From the NCBI GenBank assembly GCA_905234745.1, contig CAJOJD010000005.1, forward strand, positions 1-45,993: a stretch of DNA of 45,993 bases, in the 5' to 3' direction. Of the stretch, positions 1 through 7,367 are shown piece after piece. This DNA comes from an uncultured Bacteroidaceae bacterium. Lineage in GTDB: Bacteria; Bacteroidota; Bacteroidia; Bacteroidales; Bacteroidaceae. The notes below the pieces were generated by a model. That model had not been told where the DNA came from. It saw only the letters and a list, made by a program, of their open reading frames with translations, and did not search any database. The position numbers and the translations under genes are program-made. Position 1 is the first letter of the stretch. Every line of letters begins with the position of its first letter.

Positions 1-581
1 ACATTACGTGGAACGACATCCCAGACTTCATAAGTATTGTTTGTATAATGCCCTTCTTTTGACGACTTTTCAAATCCGAGAGCAATCATATAAGTGTCAA
101 TCATTATAGTCGTGGCTGGACGGCCATTTGCTACGCGTGGTTGACGTATGACTGGTAGAACAGTCCGGCCGTCAAAACCAGTAAAGCCATAAAAGGAATA
201 TGATGTCTCTGGGAATATCTGATTGTGCATCCAGATTTTTCTTAACAACCGTATAATACTACCGCTGTTGAACAGATTATTTACTTTATAGATAGAGTCT
301 TTGGCTACGTAGGTGTCATTCTCATTGCCGCTTGGACCAGGCTCGCCCAAATCAATGACTTTCTCCATTGGAATCCAACATCTGGTAGCTTTTGCGAAAT
401 GTTCAGCAACCCTCTGTTCAGACTCCAATGAAATTACATCTGATTTGCCAGTTCCAGATTGTGTTTCATGTAGGCGACAAAGTCTTTCGAGCTCATTGGC
501 GATTTCTGCGATTCGGCTATTTTCCGCATCTTGCGCTCCGTAGCCTCCTTGTGGAATTGGTTGAAGAATGTCATGACTCAT
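1..581 (-). CDS. Polyvalent-protein-type kinase domain protein (partial, runs off the left edge)
   Basis: The minus strand is open from an ATG at 579-581 to the window edge, giving about 193 residues with no stop, so the gene is truncated at its 3' end by the window. The N-terminus (MSHDILQPIPQGGYG) is followed by a charged helix-like stretch. A block resembling the Ser/Thr/Tyr kinase domain of phage and conjugative-element polyvalent proteins comes next: RCWIPMEKVIDLG, GPSGNENDTYV, then IYKVNNLFNSGSI. The family assignment is from memory of that domain's N-lobe. The catalytic loop would lie outside the window. A TTTT-19-TAAGTTTG promoter lies directly upstream. Such domains usually sit in mobile elements, so an integrated element may extend leftward; this is inference. 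Confidence 0.6.
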   Translation of the reverse strand, partial: MSHDILQPIPQGGYGAQDAENSRIAEIANELERLCRLHETQSGTGKSDVISLESEQRVAEHFAKATRCWIPMEKVIDLGEPGPSGNENDTYVAKDSIYKVNNLFNSGSIIRLLRKIWMHNQIFPETSYSFYGFTGFDGRTVLPVIRQPRVANGRPATTIMIDTYMIALGFEKSSKEGHYTNNTYEVWDVVPRN

Positions 582-600
582 AATCTCTTTGTTATGACTA

Positions 601-631
601 CAAACTTACTAAAAAGAACTGTCAATTAAAA
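601..631 (-). promoter_or_regulatory. Bacteroidota-type promoter for the polyvalent kinase gene
   Basis: On the minus strand, TAAGTTTG (601-608) matches the -7 box TAnnTTTG. A TTTT at 628-631 stands in for the -33 TTTG with a 19-nt spacer. The predicted transcription start falls a few bases before the ATG at 581, giving a very short leader. Confidence 0.5.
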
Positions 632-670
632 CTGTTTATTCATTTTTGCTTTTTCTGCAAAGTGGATAGT

Positions 671-700
671 AAAAAAAAGCAGTGGGACTACCCACTGCTT
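671..700 (-). terminator. Intrinsic terminator after the DUF2795 gene
   Basis: On the minus strand, AAGCAGTGGG and CCCACTGCTT form a perfect 10-bp stem with a 4-nt loop, followed by a run of T (A-run 671-676 on the plus strand). It lies 46 nt past the stop of the DUF2795 gene and separates it from the kinase gene downstream. Confidence 0.85.
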
Positions 701-746
701 GAATTATAAAGCATTGAATATTAGTAACTTATCCCTTAATTCCCTA

Positions 747-971
747 TTAATATTCATCTTCGTTAAAGAAGAAGTCTTCTTTACTGGGATAGTCAGGCCA
801 AATGTCCTCTATGCTTTCATAAATATCGCCCTCATCCTCTATCTCCTGAAGGTTCTCAATAACCTCAAGCGGGGCTCCTGAACGGACGGCGTAATCAATC
901 AACTCATCCTTGGTTGCGGGCCAGGGTGCATCTTCAAGTTTTGATGCCAGTTCCAATGTCGTCCAATACAT
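747..971 (-). CDS. DUF2795 domain-containing small acidic protein
   Basis: This is a 74-residue protein if translation starts at the ATG at 969-971 (MYWTTLELASKLEDAPWPAT). An in-frame start 14 codons upstream exists, but it would lie on or before the promoter. The body (WPATKDELIDYAVRSGAP, then VIENLQEIEDEG) matches DUF2795, a small single-domain family of unknown function. The C-terminus is rich in Asp, Glu and Phe. It has its own promoter and a strong terminator, so it is probably monocistronic although it follows the adenosyltransferase on the same strand. No function can be assigned. Confidence 0.8.
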   Translation of the reverse strand: MYWTTLELASKLEDAPWPATKDELIDYAVRSGAPLEVIENLQEIEDEGDIYESIEDIWPDYPSKEDFFFNEDEY

Positions 972-1010
972 AGTAAAAAACGGTGTTTTAAGGTTTACTC
1001 TTATGGGGTG

Positions 1011-1039
1011 CAAAAGTATAAAAAAATATGGATTGCAAA
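1011..1039 (-). promoter_or_regulatory. Bacteroidota-type promoter for the DUF2795 gene
   Basis: The minus strand carries TTTG (1036-1039), a 17-nt AT-rich spacer and TACTTTTG (1011-1018). Both boxes match the consensus, but the spacer is slightly shorter than the usual 19. The start codon is about 40 nt downstream. Confidence 0.6.
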
Positions 1040-1043
1040 AGTT

Positions 1044-1589
1044 CTACCATATTTTTTCATTAACACCTGCAAAAAAGTTTATCCGACGTGCCAGAACGAA
1101 GAGATAATCCGATAAACGATTGATATACTGGAGCAGTTCTGAGGGCGCTTTTGACTCTTCGGGCAAGGCCAGGATAAGACGTTCGGCGCGGCGGCATACG
1201 GTGCGTGCCACGTGGGCGTATGATGCGGCCTGGGTGCCACCCGGAAGTATGAACGAACGCTGCTCCGGAAGCCCGTCGGTAAGAGCATCGATCATATGTT
1301 CCATACGCTCCACATCGGGAGCCAGAACCTTGCAGCTGTCGGGCAGTTGGAAGGAGGTGGTGTCAGTAGCCAGACAGCCTCCTATGTTGAACAGTTTTTG
1401 CTGAATCCACCGGATGTTTTCCTCACTTTCGGCTTTGCCGTCCATAGTTGCAAGCATGAGTCCGATGAATGAGTTGAGTTCATCTATTGTGCCGTATGCG
1501 TCCAGGCGCGGATCTGTTTTGCTCACACGCTTGCCGCCCACAAGACTTGTGGTGCCTTTATCGCCAGTGCGGGTATATATCTTGCTCAT
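1044..1589 (-). CDS. Cob(I)alamin adenosyltransferase, PduO type
   Basis: This 181-residue protein transfers the adenosyl group of ATP to cob(I)alamin or cob(I)yrinic acid diamide, making the coenzyme B12 form. The N-terminal ATP-binding signature of PduO-type enzymes is clear (IYTRTGDKGTTSLVGG, then DAYGTIDELNSFIG). The C-terminal half has the conserved helix with RTVCRRAERLI and the ending SDYLFVLARRINF. Length is normal for the family. The ATG overlaps the stop of the upstream methyltransferase by four bases, so the two are translationally coupled. It is cytoplasmic and serves B12-dependent enzymes not seen in this window. Confidence 0.92.
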   Translation of the reverse strand: MSKIYTRTGDKGTTSLVGGKRVSKTDPRLDAYGTIDELNSFIGLMLATMDGKAESEENIRWIQQKLFNIGGCLATDTTSFQLPDSCKVLAPDVERMEHMIDALTDGLPEQRSFILPGGTQAASYAHVARTVCRRAERLILALPEESKAPSELLQYINRLSDYLFVLARRINFFAGVNEKIW

Positions 1590-2242
1590 AACACGTAGTG
1601 TTGTTTGGTCATCTTGGGGTCAAAGAACAGCAGTCCTACCTTCTTGAGTTGGAATGTCACTCCTATCCTGTCGTCTTTTATGATCTCTTTCCACCACTCC
1701 TTTTTGGGTTTCTTGCCCATATCCTCAACCACAATCAGGGTGTCGGGTTTGGCATAAGGCAGAATCATCTCAACAACCTGACGCCAAAGAGCGGTGTGGG
1801 CTATGTGTATGAACTGCGGAACGTTGCCGCTGTCAAGAATATCCTGTACCGTTTCCATGACATCGGCTGCAATATACTCAATATTCGGGATTTTCTTGAG
1901 ATTGCGACGCACCTCTTTTTCTCCGGGATTTGGGAAATCAACTGTTATCACTCTTGATTCCTTTGAAACCGATGCCAGATAACCGGTACTAACACCGGCT
2001 CCAGTGCCGACCTCAAGAATGAACCTGGGATTGAACCTGTTTACCAGGCGAAACAGAAGTTCATCGCGGCTTTGGGGGTACTGAGGCATGTATTGCGGAG
2101 CTTTCTCCCAAAAAGGATAAAGATCCTCATATGCATAGTAGGGATGGCGTTCGTTGATTACGTTGTCAATAAGGTCATAAGCCCATGGGGAGTGAACCCC
2201 GAATCCGCGTCCTGTGAGCCAACGGTTGTCGGTTAGTTTCAT
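1586..2242 (-). CDS. Class I SAM-dependent methyltransferase
   Basis: This 218-residue protein has a Rossmann methyltransferase core. Motif I is FILEVGTGAGVSTGYL at about residues 74-89, followed by an acidic strand end (VITVDFP) and IEYIAADV. The N-terminal RGFGVHSPWAYDLI motif is typical of an uncharacterised Bacteroidales O-methyltransferase-like group. The substrate cannot be told from sequence. It starts one base after the DUF3108 stop and overlaps the adenosyltransferase start by 4 nt, so the three form one operon. Confidence 0.8.
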   Translation of the reverse strand: MKLTDNRWLTGRGFGVHSPWAYDLIDNVINERHPYYAYEDLYPFWEKAPQYMPQYPQSRDELLFRLVNRFNPRFILEVGTGAGVSTGYLASVSKESRVITVDFPNPGEKEVRRNLKKIPNIEYIAADVMETVQDILDSGNVPQFIHIAHTALWRQVVEMILPYAKPDTLIVVEDMGKKPKKEWWKEIIKDDRIGVTFQLKKVGLLFFDPKMTKQHYVL

Positions 2243-2243
2243 A

Positions 2244-2993
2244 TTATTTGAGCACTGCTTTTATTGATGTTCCGGTTCCCAGTATTATGTCAAGCTGTAC
2301 CGGTGTATGTCTTGAGTCATTGGTCACGTAGGCCTTCACGGTCTCACGCTCCTTGCCCTCCTTGTAATCCCTGATGGAAATAACCATACAGTCGTAAGTC
2401 TTTCCGTTGTCCGCCTTGACTTTCCTGTTACCGGTATAGACCAGGTACTGCTGAACCACCATATTTCCGTTTACCATAGGCAGAGATTCGGTACGGCCCG
2501 GTTCGCTGTCAGATGTATCGAAACTCTGGGTGTAGGCTATCATGCTCATCAGGTCAAAGATGCGTGTGGGACGCCACTCGGTAGTCTGACTGGTGCGGTT
2601 GCCGGTATTCATATCCCAGGTGGTGAGATTTACTATGAACCTTTCCCTGTCTTTAGTGAAACGGGCGGTCTCAAGATTATGCTTGCTGCCTTCATTTACG
2701 GTTTTCCTGAAGTAGATGCTCTCTCCTGCCGTTGTATTGTATGATTCTATGGTGTCCCTGAGAGGAAAAACCTTGTCGGCAGTTGCATTGGTGCTCATCT
2801 CCATGGCGGTACGTATGGCCTGACGCCCTTCATAAATGACATCGGTGTCATAAAGATGTGCTGTTCCTGCAGGTATCTTGACAGGACCTAGCCCAAGATA
2901 AAGATTGAATCTGTAATCGGATGCGCTGACGTGCAGGGCTCCCATCAGAAGGAGAGCGCAGATAGAAGATTTTATAATTCTGACGCCAACCAT
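2244..2993 (-). CDS. DUF3108 domain-containing exported protein
   Basis: This 249-residue protein starts at the ATG at 2991-2993. A longer reading frame would run into the tRNA gene and is rejected. The start yields a clean signal peptide (VRIIKSSICALLLMGALHVS then ASD). The mature part begins with LYLGLGPVKIPAGTAHL, the GxxxAGTA-type opening of DUF3108, a predicted periplasmic beta-rich family of unknown function. It heads the operon with the methyltransferase and adenosyltransferase. The start is only 27 nt from the tRNA-Leu 3' end and I see no promoter between them. Confidence 0.8.
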   Translation of the reverse strand: MVGVRIIKSSICALLLMGALHVSASDYRFNLYLGLGPVKIPAGTAHLYDTDVIYEGRQAIRTAMEMSTNATADKVFPLRDTIESYNTTAGESIYFRKTVNEGSKHNLETARFTKDRERFIVNLTTWDMNTGNRTSQTTEWRPTRIFDLMSMIAYTQSFDTSDSEPGRTESLPMVNGNMVVQQYLVYTGNRKVKADNGKTYDCMVISIRDYKEGKERETVKAYVTNDSRHTPVQLDIILGTGTSIKAVLK

Positions 2994-3020
2994 TTCATCG
3001 AAGGTTTTTGCTGTATCAAG

Positions 3021-3105
3021 TGCTCGAAGCGGGACTCGAACCCGCACAGCCGATAAAGGCCAAGGGATTTTAAGTCCCTCGTGTCTACCATTCCACCATT
3101 CGAGC
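3021..3105 (-). tRNA. tRNA-Leu (anticodon TAA)
   Basis: The 85-nt minus-strand gene folds as a class II tRNA. The acceptor arms are GCTCGAA (3099-3105) and TTCGAGC (3022-3028), with discriminator A at 3021. The anticodon loop holds TAA (within GGGACTTAAAATCCC), there is a long variable arm, and the T-loop is GGTTCGAGTCC. CCA is not encoded. The mRNA for the DUF3108 protein follows after only 27 nt. Confidence 0.96.
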
Positions 3106-3257
3106 CTCTTTTTTTGATCTTAAGGTCTCTTTTTGGCGTCTGCCTCCTCTCCTCTCGGTCATGATGGGACCCCATCACTCCCTCGACTCGAGAAGCCATC
3201 CATCCAAAAACAGCCCATAATCTCGAATAAAAGATGTGAACGGTTTTGTTCGGGGTA

Positions 3258-3289
3258 CAAAAGTACTTGGTTTTGGGGGATTAGCCAAA
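3258..3289 (-). promoter_or_regulatory. Bacteroidota-type promoter for tRNA-Leu and probably the downstream operon
   Basis: The minus strand carries TTTG (3286-3289), a 20-nt spacer and TACTTTTG (3258-3265), which is a full match. Transcription would start near 3250, leaving a leader of about 145 nt before the tRNA. Confidence 0.65.
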
Positions 3290-3314
3290 AATTAGGTAAA
3301 AAAACAATTTCAGA

Positions 3315-3345
3315 TTTTAACACGTTATAAATTATATTACATTTG
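3315..3345 (+). promoter_or_regulatory. Bacteroidota-type promoter for the carboxylesterase
   Basis: The plus strand carries TTTT (3315-3318), a 19-nt AT-rich spacer and TACATTTG (3338-3345), leaving a leader of about 50 nt before the ATG at 3404. It is divergent from the tRNA promoter. Confidence 0.6.
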
Positions 3346-3403
3346 TAGGTCATAATAAGTGAAATAGGAATCATTCTTATTCAACCAATATCAACAAACA
3401 ATT

Positions 3404-4990
3404 ATGAAGAAACTTTTGTTTTTAGCCGGTATTCTGACCTTGATGGCCAGCTGCCAGTGTGGCCAAGAGAAGCTTAGCCCCGTTCTGAGTATCGAAGGCG
3501 GACAGGTTCAGGGCGTTAGCGCTGACCGTGTAAAGGGCGTTTATGTATTCCGTGGCATTCCTTATGCAGCAGCTCCTATCCGCGAGAACCGTTGGAAGGC
3601 TCCGCAGCCTGTAACTCCTTGGGAAGGCGTTAAGCTGTGCAACCGTTTTGATCATCCCAGCTACCAGCACATCCAGTACAAGGGTGGTTACTACACTGAG
3701 TGGGGTTATGGTGATGAGGCTCCTTTCAGCGAGGATTGCCTGTATCTGAACATCTGGACAAAGAAGCCGGGTGACACCAATGCAAAACTTCCGGTTGCCC
3801 TGTGGATTCACGGTGGCGGTTACCGCGAGGGTTGGGGTTCAGAGCCTGAGTTCGACGCACAGGAGTGGGCCGGCAAGGACGTAATCCTGGTTTCAATCAA
3901 CTATCGTCTCGGTATGTACGGTTTCATGACACACCCCGACCTCTCAGCTGAGAGCGAGCACGGAGTATCAGGTAACTATGGTATCCTTGATCAGATTGAG
4001 TCACTTAAGTGGATCAAGAAGAACATCGCACAGTTCGGTGGTGATCCCGACAACGTTATGATATTCGGCCAGTCAGCTGGTGGCGGTAGTGTACGTACAC
4101 TCTGCGAGTCTCCTCTGGCACGCGGTCTCTTCCACAAGGCTATCATCATGAGTGCCGGTGGTCTGACTGTTCCTAACGCAAATGCAGCCGGCGGTCGCGG
4201 TATGGGCGGCATGCGTGGCGGTATGGGCGGCGGCTTCGGCGGCTTCGGCGGCGGAAACACCAACAATGCCGATCGTCCTGCAGCTTACAAGGCTCCCCAG
4301 GCTCCCGAGGGTCTGAACTCTCTGCAGCGTGCTGAGTTCAACACCAAGGTTATCATGGACTGGGCAGGTTACAATACCCTCCAGAAGATGCGTAACGCCG
4401 ACACTGAGGTTATCTATTCACTGGCTACCATCTACAGCAACGCTACAGGTAACCAGGGCAGCATAACCGGTATGCCTATCGTTGACGGTTATGTATCACT
4501 CAAGAGCTTTGACGAGGCTGCTCTGGACGGCACCCTGGCCGATGTTCCTTACATGTGCGGTTACACTCTGAACGATATGGGTAACATGTCTGCAGGTGTT
4601 GTAGCATTCTGCCAGAACCGTGAGGAGATGACCAAGAACGGCAGCAAGGCTTACGCTTACGAGTTTGCACGTCCTCTGCCCGATGACGGTTCACATCCTG
4701 AGGTAACACAGCGTCTGCGTGGTGCTTTCCACTCATCAGACCTCTGGTTCATATTCAAGTCACTGCAGCACTGCTGGAGACCTTGGACAAAGGGTGACTG
4801 GGATCTGTCAGAGAAGATGCTTACCGCTTGGACCAACTTTGCAAAGTACAGCGATCCTAACGGTCCTAAGGGTGGCGAGTGGGCTCCCTGCACAAAGGAG
4901 AACCCCGGCTTCATGGTATTCAAGCTTGACGAGAACGACGCTGAGAATTCAGAGTTCGGCGAGTCAATCACCAAACTTCCTTGGGAATAA
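3404..4990 (+). CDS. Type-B carboxylesterase/lipase family lipoprotein
   Basis: This 528-residue protein has a lipoprotein signal peptide (LTLMAS then C17), so it is probably anchored in the outer or inner membrane facing the periplasm or outside. Alpha/beta-hydrolase hallmarks of the type-B carboxylesterase family are present: EDCLYLNIW at 110-118, oxyanion-hole HGGG at 136-139, nucleophile elbow FGQSAGG with Ser224, and AFHSSDLWFIF with His443. The usual acidic residue is a Glu in a GxNxDEG context. Here the aligned segment is GYTLNDMGN, so Asp391 may serve. A glycine/methionine-rich insert spans residues 263-284. The substrate is unknown; polysaccharide or xenobiotic ester cleavage are options. 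It stands alone between its own promoter and a terminator. Confidence 0.9.
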   Translation: MKKLLFLAGILTLMASCQCGQEKLSPVLSIEGGQVQGVSADRVKGVYVFRGIPYAAAPIRENRWKAPQPVTPWEGVKLCNRFDHPSYQHIQYKGGYYTEWGYGDEAPFSEDCLYLNIWTKKPGDTNAKLPVALWIHGGGYREGWGSEPEFDAQEWAGKDVILVSINYRLGMYGFMTHPDLSAESEHGVSGNYGILDQIESLKWIKKNIAQFGGDPDNVMIFGQSAGGGSVRTLCESPLARGLFHKAIIMSAGGLTVPNANAAGGRGMGGMRGGMGGGFGGFGGGNTNNADRPAAYKAPQAPEGLNSLQRAEFNTKVIMDWAGYNTLQKMRNADTEVIYSLATIYSNATGNQGSITGMPIVDGYVSLKSFDEAALDGTLADVPYMCGYTLNDMGNMSAGVVAFCQNREEMTKNGSKAYAYEFARPLPDDGSHPEVTQRLRGAFHSSDLWFIFKSLQHCWRPWTKGDWDLSEKMLTAWTNFAKYSDPNGPKGGEWAPCTKENPGFMVFKLDENDAENSEFGESITKLPWE

Positions 4991-5011
4991 ATCCCACGAT
5001 GAATCCAACAA

Positions 5012-5044
5012 AAATGCCGACCCGTCAGGGCCGGCATTTTATTT
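5012..5044 (+). terminator. Intrinsic terminator between convergent genes
   Basis: AATGCCGACCC, loop GTCA and GGGCCGGCATTTTATTT form a 10-bp stem with one mismatch and a T-rich tail, 21 nt after the esterase stop. The A-rich left side lets it act on the minus strand too, for the lipoprotein gene ending at 5061. Confidence 0.8.
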
Positions 5045-5060
5045 CTGTCTGCGCGATATT

Positions 5061-5582
5061 TCAGTTTTGGACTGTAAGAATTCCGTTAACGTAAGAGGTG
5101 GGGTAGCGATACAACGGGCGCATCTGTTTTCCGTCGGTATTGATGGGAGAACCGTCGGAGTTAAGATTCCATGAACCTCCGCATTTTGAACATGATGCCG
5201 TACCCTGAAGGTCAAACTTGAGCCGGACGGTAGGAGCGTCGCACTCAGGGCATCCCAGGTCATAGGCATAGATGTGCGAGAAGTCATTGTTGAATGTAGG
5301 GGTCCCTATTATCAGTCCTGCCAATCCCATCACATAAGTCCTGTTCTTGGTTTCGGTAAGGGGCTCCTTGCGGGTTTCGCCGTCAGAATCCTTGATAACG
5401 AGCATTCCGTCGCTCTTTCTTACCGACAGGAACCTTCCCGGAGTAAAAATCTGGTTATACGGAGAAACGTTGGTTTCGCAAGTGAAATAGACCTTGTATT
5501 TGGTGGAGTAGACACTGTAACTGTTCTTGTCGCAGGAGGCTGCGAAAAGAAGCAATGAGAACAGTATTAATCCCCTTTTCAT
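5061..5582 (-). CDS. Lipoprotein with paired CxxC motifs (zinc-ribbon or Rieske-like)
   Basis: This 173-residue protein has a lipobox (LLLFAAS then C17). A beta-rich middle leads to YDLGCPECDAP and, about 20 residues on, ASCSKCGGSWNLNSDGSP. That makes two CxxC pairs able to bind zinc or a metal centre. The C-terminal pattern (CSKCG, then an aromatic, then LNSDG) recalls Rieske-fold proteins, but the histidines of a true Rieske [2Fe-2S] site are missing, so a structural zinc ribbon is likelier. It is the last gene of the pyrE-argH operon, 7 nt after argH. The function is unknown. Confidence 0.7.
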   Translation of the reverse strand: MKRGLILFSLLLFAASCDKNSYSVYSTKYKVYFTCETNVSPYNQIFTPGRFLSVRKSDGMLVIKDSDGETRKEPLTETKNRTYVMGLAGLIIGTPTFNNDFSHIYAYDLGCPECDAPTVRLKFDLQGTASCSKCGGSWNLNSDGSPINTDGKQMRPLYRYPTSYVNGILTVQN

Positions 5583-5589
5583 CGGTCAA

Positions 5590-6927
5590 TTACTTAGATG
5601 TGAGTTTTGTAATGGCCTGGTCTATCTTATTGAACGGAAAAGCTGCGGTAAGCGATTCCATGCGCTCGGCAATACGGTCGTTGCAAAGGTTGCCTATGCT
5701 GCCCTCGTGTGTGTGATGAATGTTACGGTCTGCCTTGAACGTGCCGTTCTCAATTTCAGCACCCACCTTGCGGTAAGCCTCGCGGAAAGGCATACCCTCA
5801 CGGGCCAGACGGTTGACCTCCTCAACGCTGAATATTGCGTCGTACTTGGGATCGGACAGTATGTCTTCACGCACCTTGATGTGGTCCAGCATATAGGCTG
5901 TCATGGTGATAACCTCCTCAAGTTCCTGGAAAGCGGGAAGGAAGACCTCCTTTACAAGCTGCATGTCGCGGAAATAGCCGCTGGGCAGATTGTTGGTCAT
6001 CAGGGTTATCTCCTGCGGTATGGCCTGGATGCGGTTGCATTTGGCGCGGGTGAGTTCAAATACATCGGGGTTCTTCTTGTGGGGCATGATGCTTGAGCCT
6101 GTGGTGCAGTCATCGGGCAGCTTTATGAACCCGAAATTCTGACTGTTGTACATGCAGGCGTCAAAGGCCAGACGGCTGATGGTGGCGGCGACCGATGCCA
6201 GCGCATACGCTACGTTACGCTCCATCTTGCCGCGTGTCATCTGGGCATACACCACATTGTAGTTCATGGACTCAAATCCCAGCAGGTCAGTAGTCATCTG
6301 ACGCTTGAGCGGGAAAGACGAGCCGTAACCTGCCGCCGATCCCAGAGGATTGCGGTTGGCCTGCTCAAAGGCTGCACGCAACAGCAGCATGTCATCGGTC
6401 AGAGCCTCGGCGTAAGCGCCGAACCAGAGTCCGAAAGATGACGGCATTGCTATCTGAAGGTGGGTATAGCCCGGAAGCAGCACATCCTTGTACTGATTGC
6501 TCTGCTTGATAAGAATGTCAAACAGACCCTTTACGGCATTTACTATGCCGCGTAGGCGGTCACGGGTAAACAGTTTAAGGTCCACAAGAACCTGGTCGTT
6601 GCGTGAACGGCCGCTGTGAATCTTCTTGCCCATATCTCCAAGCTGACGGGTGAGCATGAGTTCAACCTGTGAGTGTACATCCTCCACTCCCTCCTCAATC
6701 ACAAACTTGCCGCTCTCAATAAGAGGCAGCAGATCCTTGAGGGCTGCAGACAGAGCCTTGAGTTCATTCTCTTCCAGAAGGCCGATGGATTGGAGCATTG
6801 TGATATGAGCCAGCGATCCCTGAACGTCATATTTGGCAAGCATGAGGTCCATCTCGCGGTCACGTCCTACCGTGTACTTCTGAATCAGTTCGTTTACGGG
6901 TTTACCCTTGTCCCAGATAGGTTTCAT
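5590..6927 (-). CDS. argH: Argininosuccinate lyase
   Basis: This 445-residue enzyme cleaves argininosuccinate to arginine and fumarate, the last step of arginine synthesis. The start at 6927 (MKPIWDKGKPVN) is preferred over an in-frame start 25 codons earlier, which would overlap the upstream gene. Fumarase/ArgH-superfamily motifs are present: SGRSRNDQV at 105-113, the catalytic His156 in YTHLQ, and the signature GSSIMPHKKN at 277-286. Length and motif order are normal. It lies 10 nt after the SRPBCC gene and 7 nt before the CxxC lipoprotein gene. Confidence 0.96.
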   Translation of the reverse strand: MKPIWDKGKPVNELIQKYTVGRDREMDLMLAKYDVQGSLAHITMLQSIGLLEENELKALSAALKDLLPLIESGKFVIEEGVEDVHSQVELMLTRQLGDMGKKIHSGRSRNDQVLVDLKLFTRDRLRGIVNAVKGLFDILIKQSNQYKDVLLPGYTHLQIAMPSSFGLWFGAYAEALTDDMLLLRAAFEQANRNPLGSAAGYGSSFPLKRQMTTDLLGFESMNYNVVYAQMTRGKMERNVAYALASVAATISRLAFDACMYNSQNFGFIKLPDDCTTGSSIMPHKKNPDVFELTRAKCNRIQAIPQEITLMTNNLPSGYFRDMQLVKEVFLPAFQELEEVITMTAYMLDHIKVREDILSDPKYDAIFSVEEVNRLAREGMPFREAYRKVGAEIENGTFKADRNIHHTHEGSIGNLCNDRIAERMESLTAAFPFNKIDQAITKLTSK

Positions 6928-6937
6928 AGTCGGATAG

Positions 6938-7363
6938 TTAATATGGTAACGATGACAGCATCTCGGCCAGTTTCTCGACGGCTTCGGTGAGAGGTTTCTC
7001 AACCATTTTAGCCATGAACATGTTCAGGTCGGCGTCTACTGTCAGTTTGATCTTGCAGCTGGAACTGCCGGTGGATACGATCTGGATCCACATTGTGAGT
7101 TTGATGGGTGAACGCAGGGTTTCCATCTTGACACATTTCAGAGGATCACGTCCGATGACTCCAATCTCAATCTGTCCCACAGGTGATATGGAGCAGCTGA
7201 CACGATCCGGGGTGCATTCCAGGTCGTCAATATTGAACTGACCTTTCTGATCGGCAGGTATACGGTCTGCCAGATATTTCAGGTTGCTCAGGTCTGATAC
7301 TTTGGCATAGACAGACTCTTGCGGATAAGGAATCTGTTTTACACCGCTTTCTATCCTTTTCAT
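6938..7363 (-). CDS. SRPBCC (START-like) family protein
   Basis: This 141-residue protein has an N-terminal SVYAKVSDLSNLKYL typical of polyketide-cyclase/START-like helix-grip domains. Alternating strands follow, and a long C-terminal helix (PLTEAVEKLAEMLSSL) closes the fold. Such domains bind hydrophobic ligands in a cavity; the ligand here cannot be inferred. It sits 4 nt after pyrE and 10 nt before argH, so it is co-transcribed with nucleotide and arginine synthesis genes. No catalytic motif is visible. Confidence 0.8.
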   Translation of the reverse strand: MKRIESGVKQIPYPQESVYAKVSDLSNLKYLADRIPADQKGQFNIDDLECTPDRVSCSISPVGQIEIGVIGRDPLKCVKMETLRSPIKLTMWIQIVSTGSSSCKIKLTVDADLNMFMAKMVEKPLTEAVEKLAEMLSSLPY

Positions 7364-7367
7364 CGTA

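Noticed and set aside
3991-4266. Proline-rich minus-strand frame opposite the esterase
   Set aside because: The proline run is the complement of the glycine-rich insert.
5527-6096. 189-codon plus-strand open frame opposite argH
   Set aside because: It is antisense to the conserved C-terminal part of argH, with no family features.
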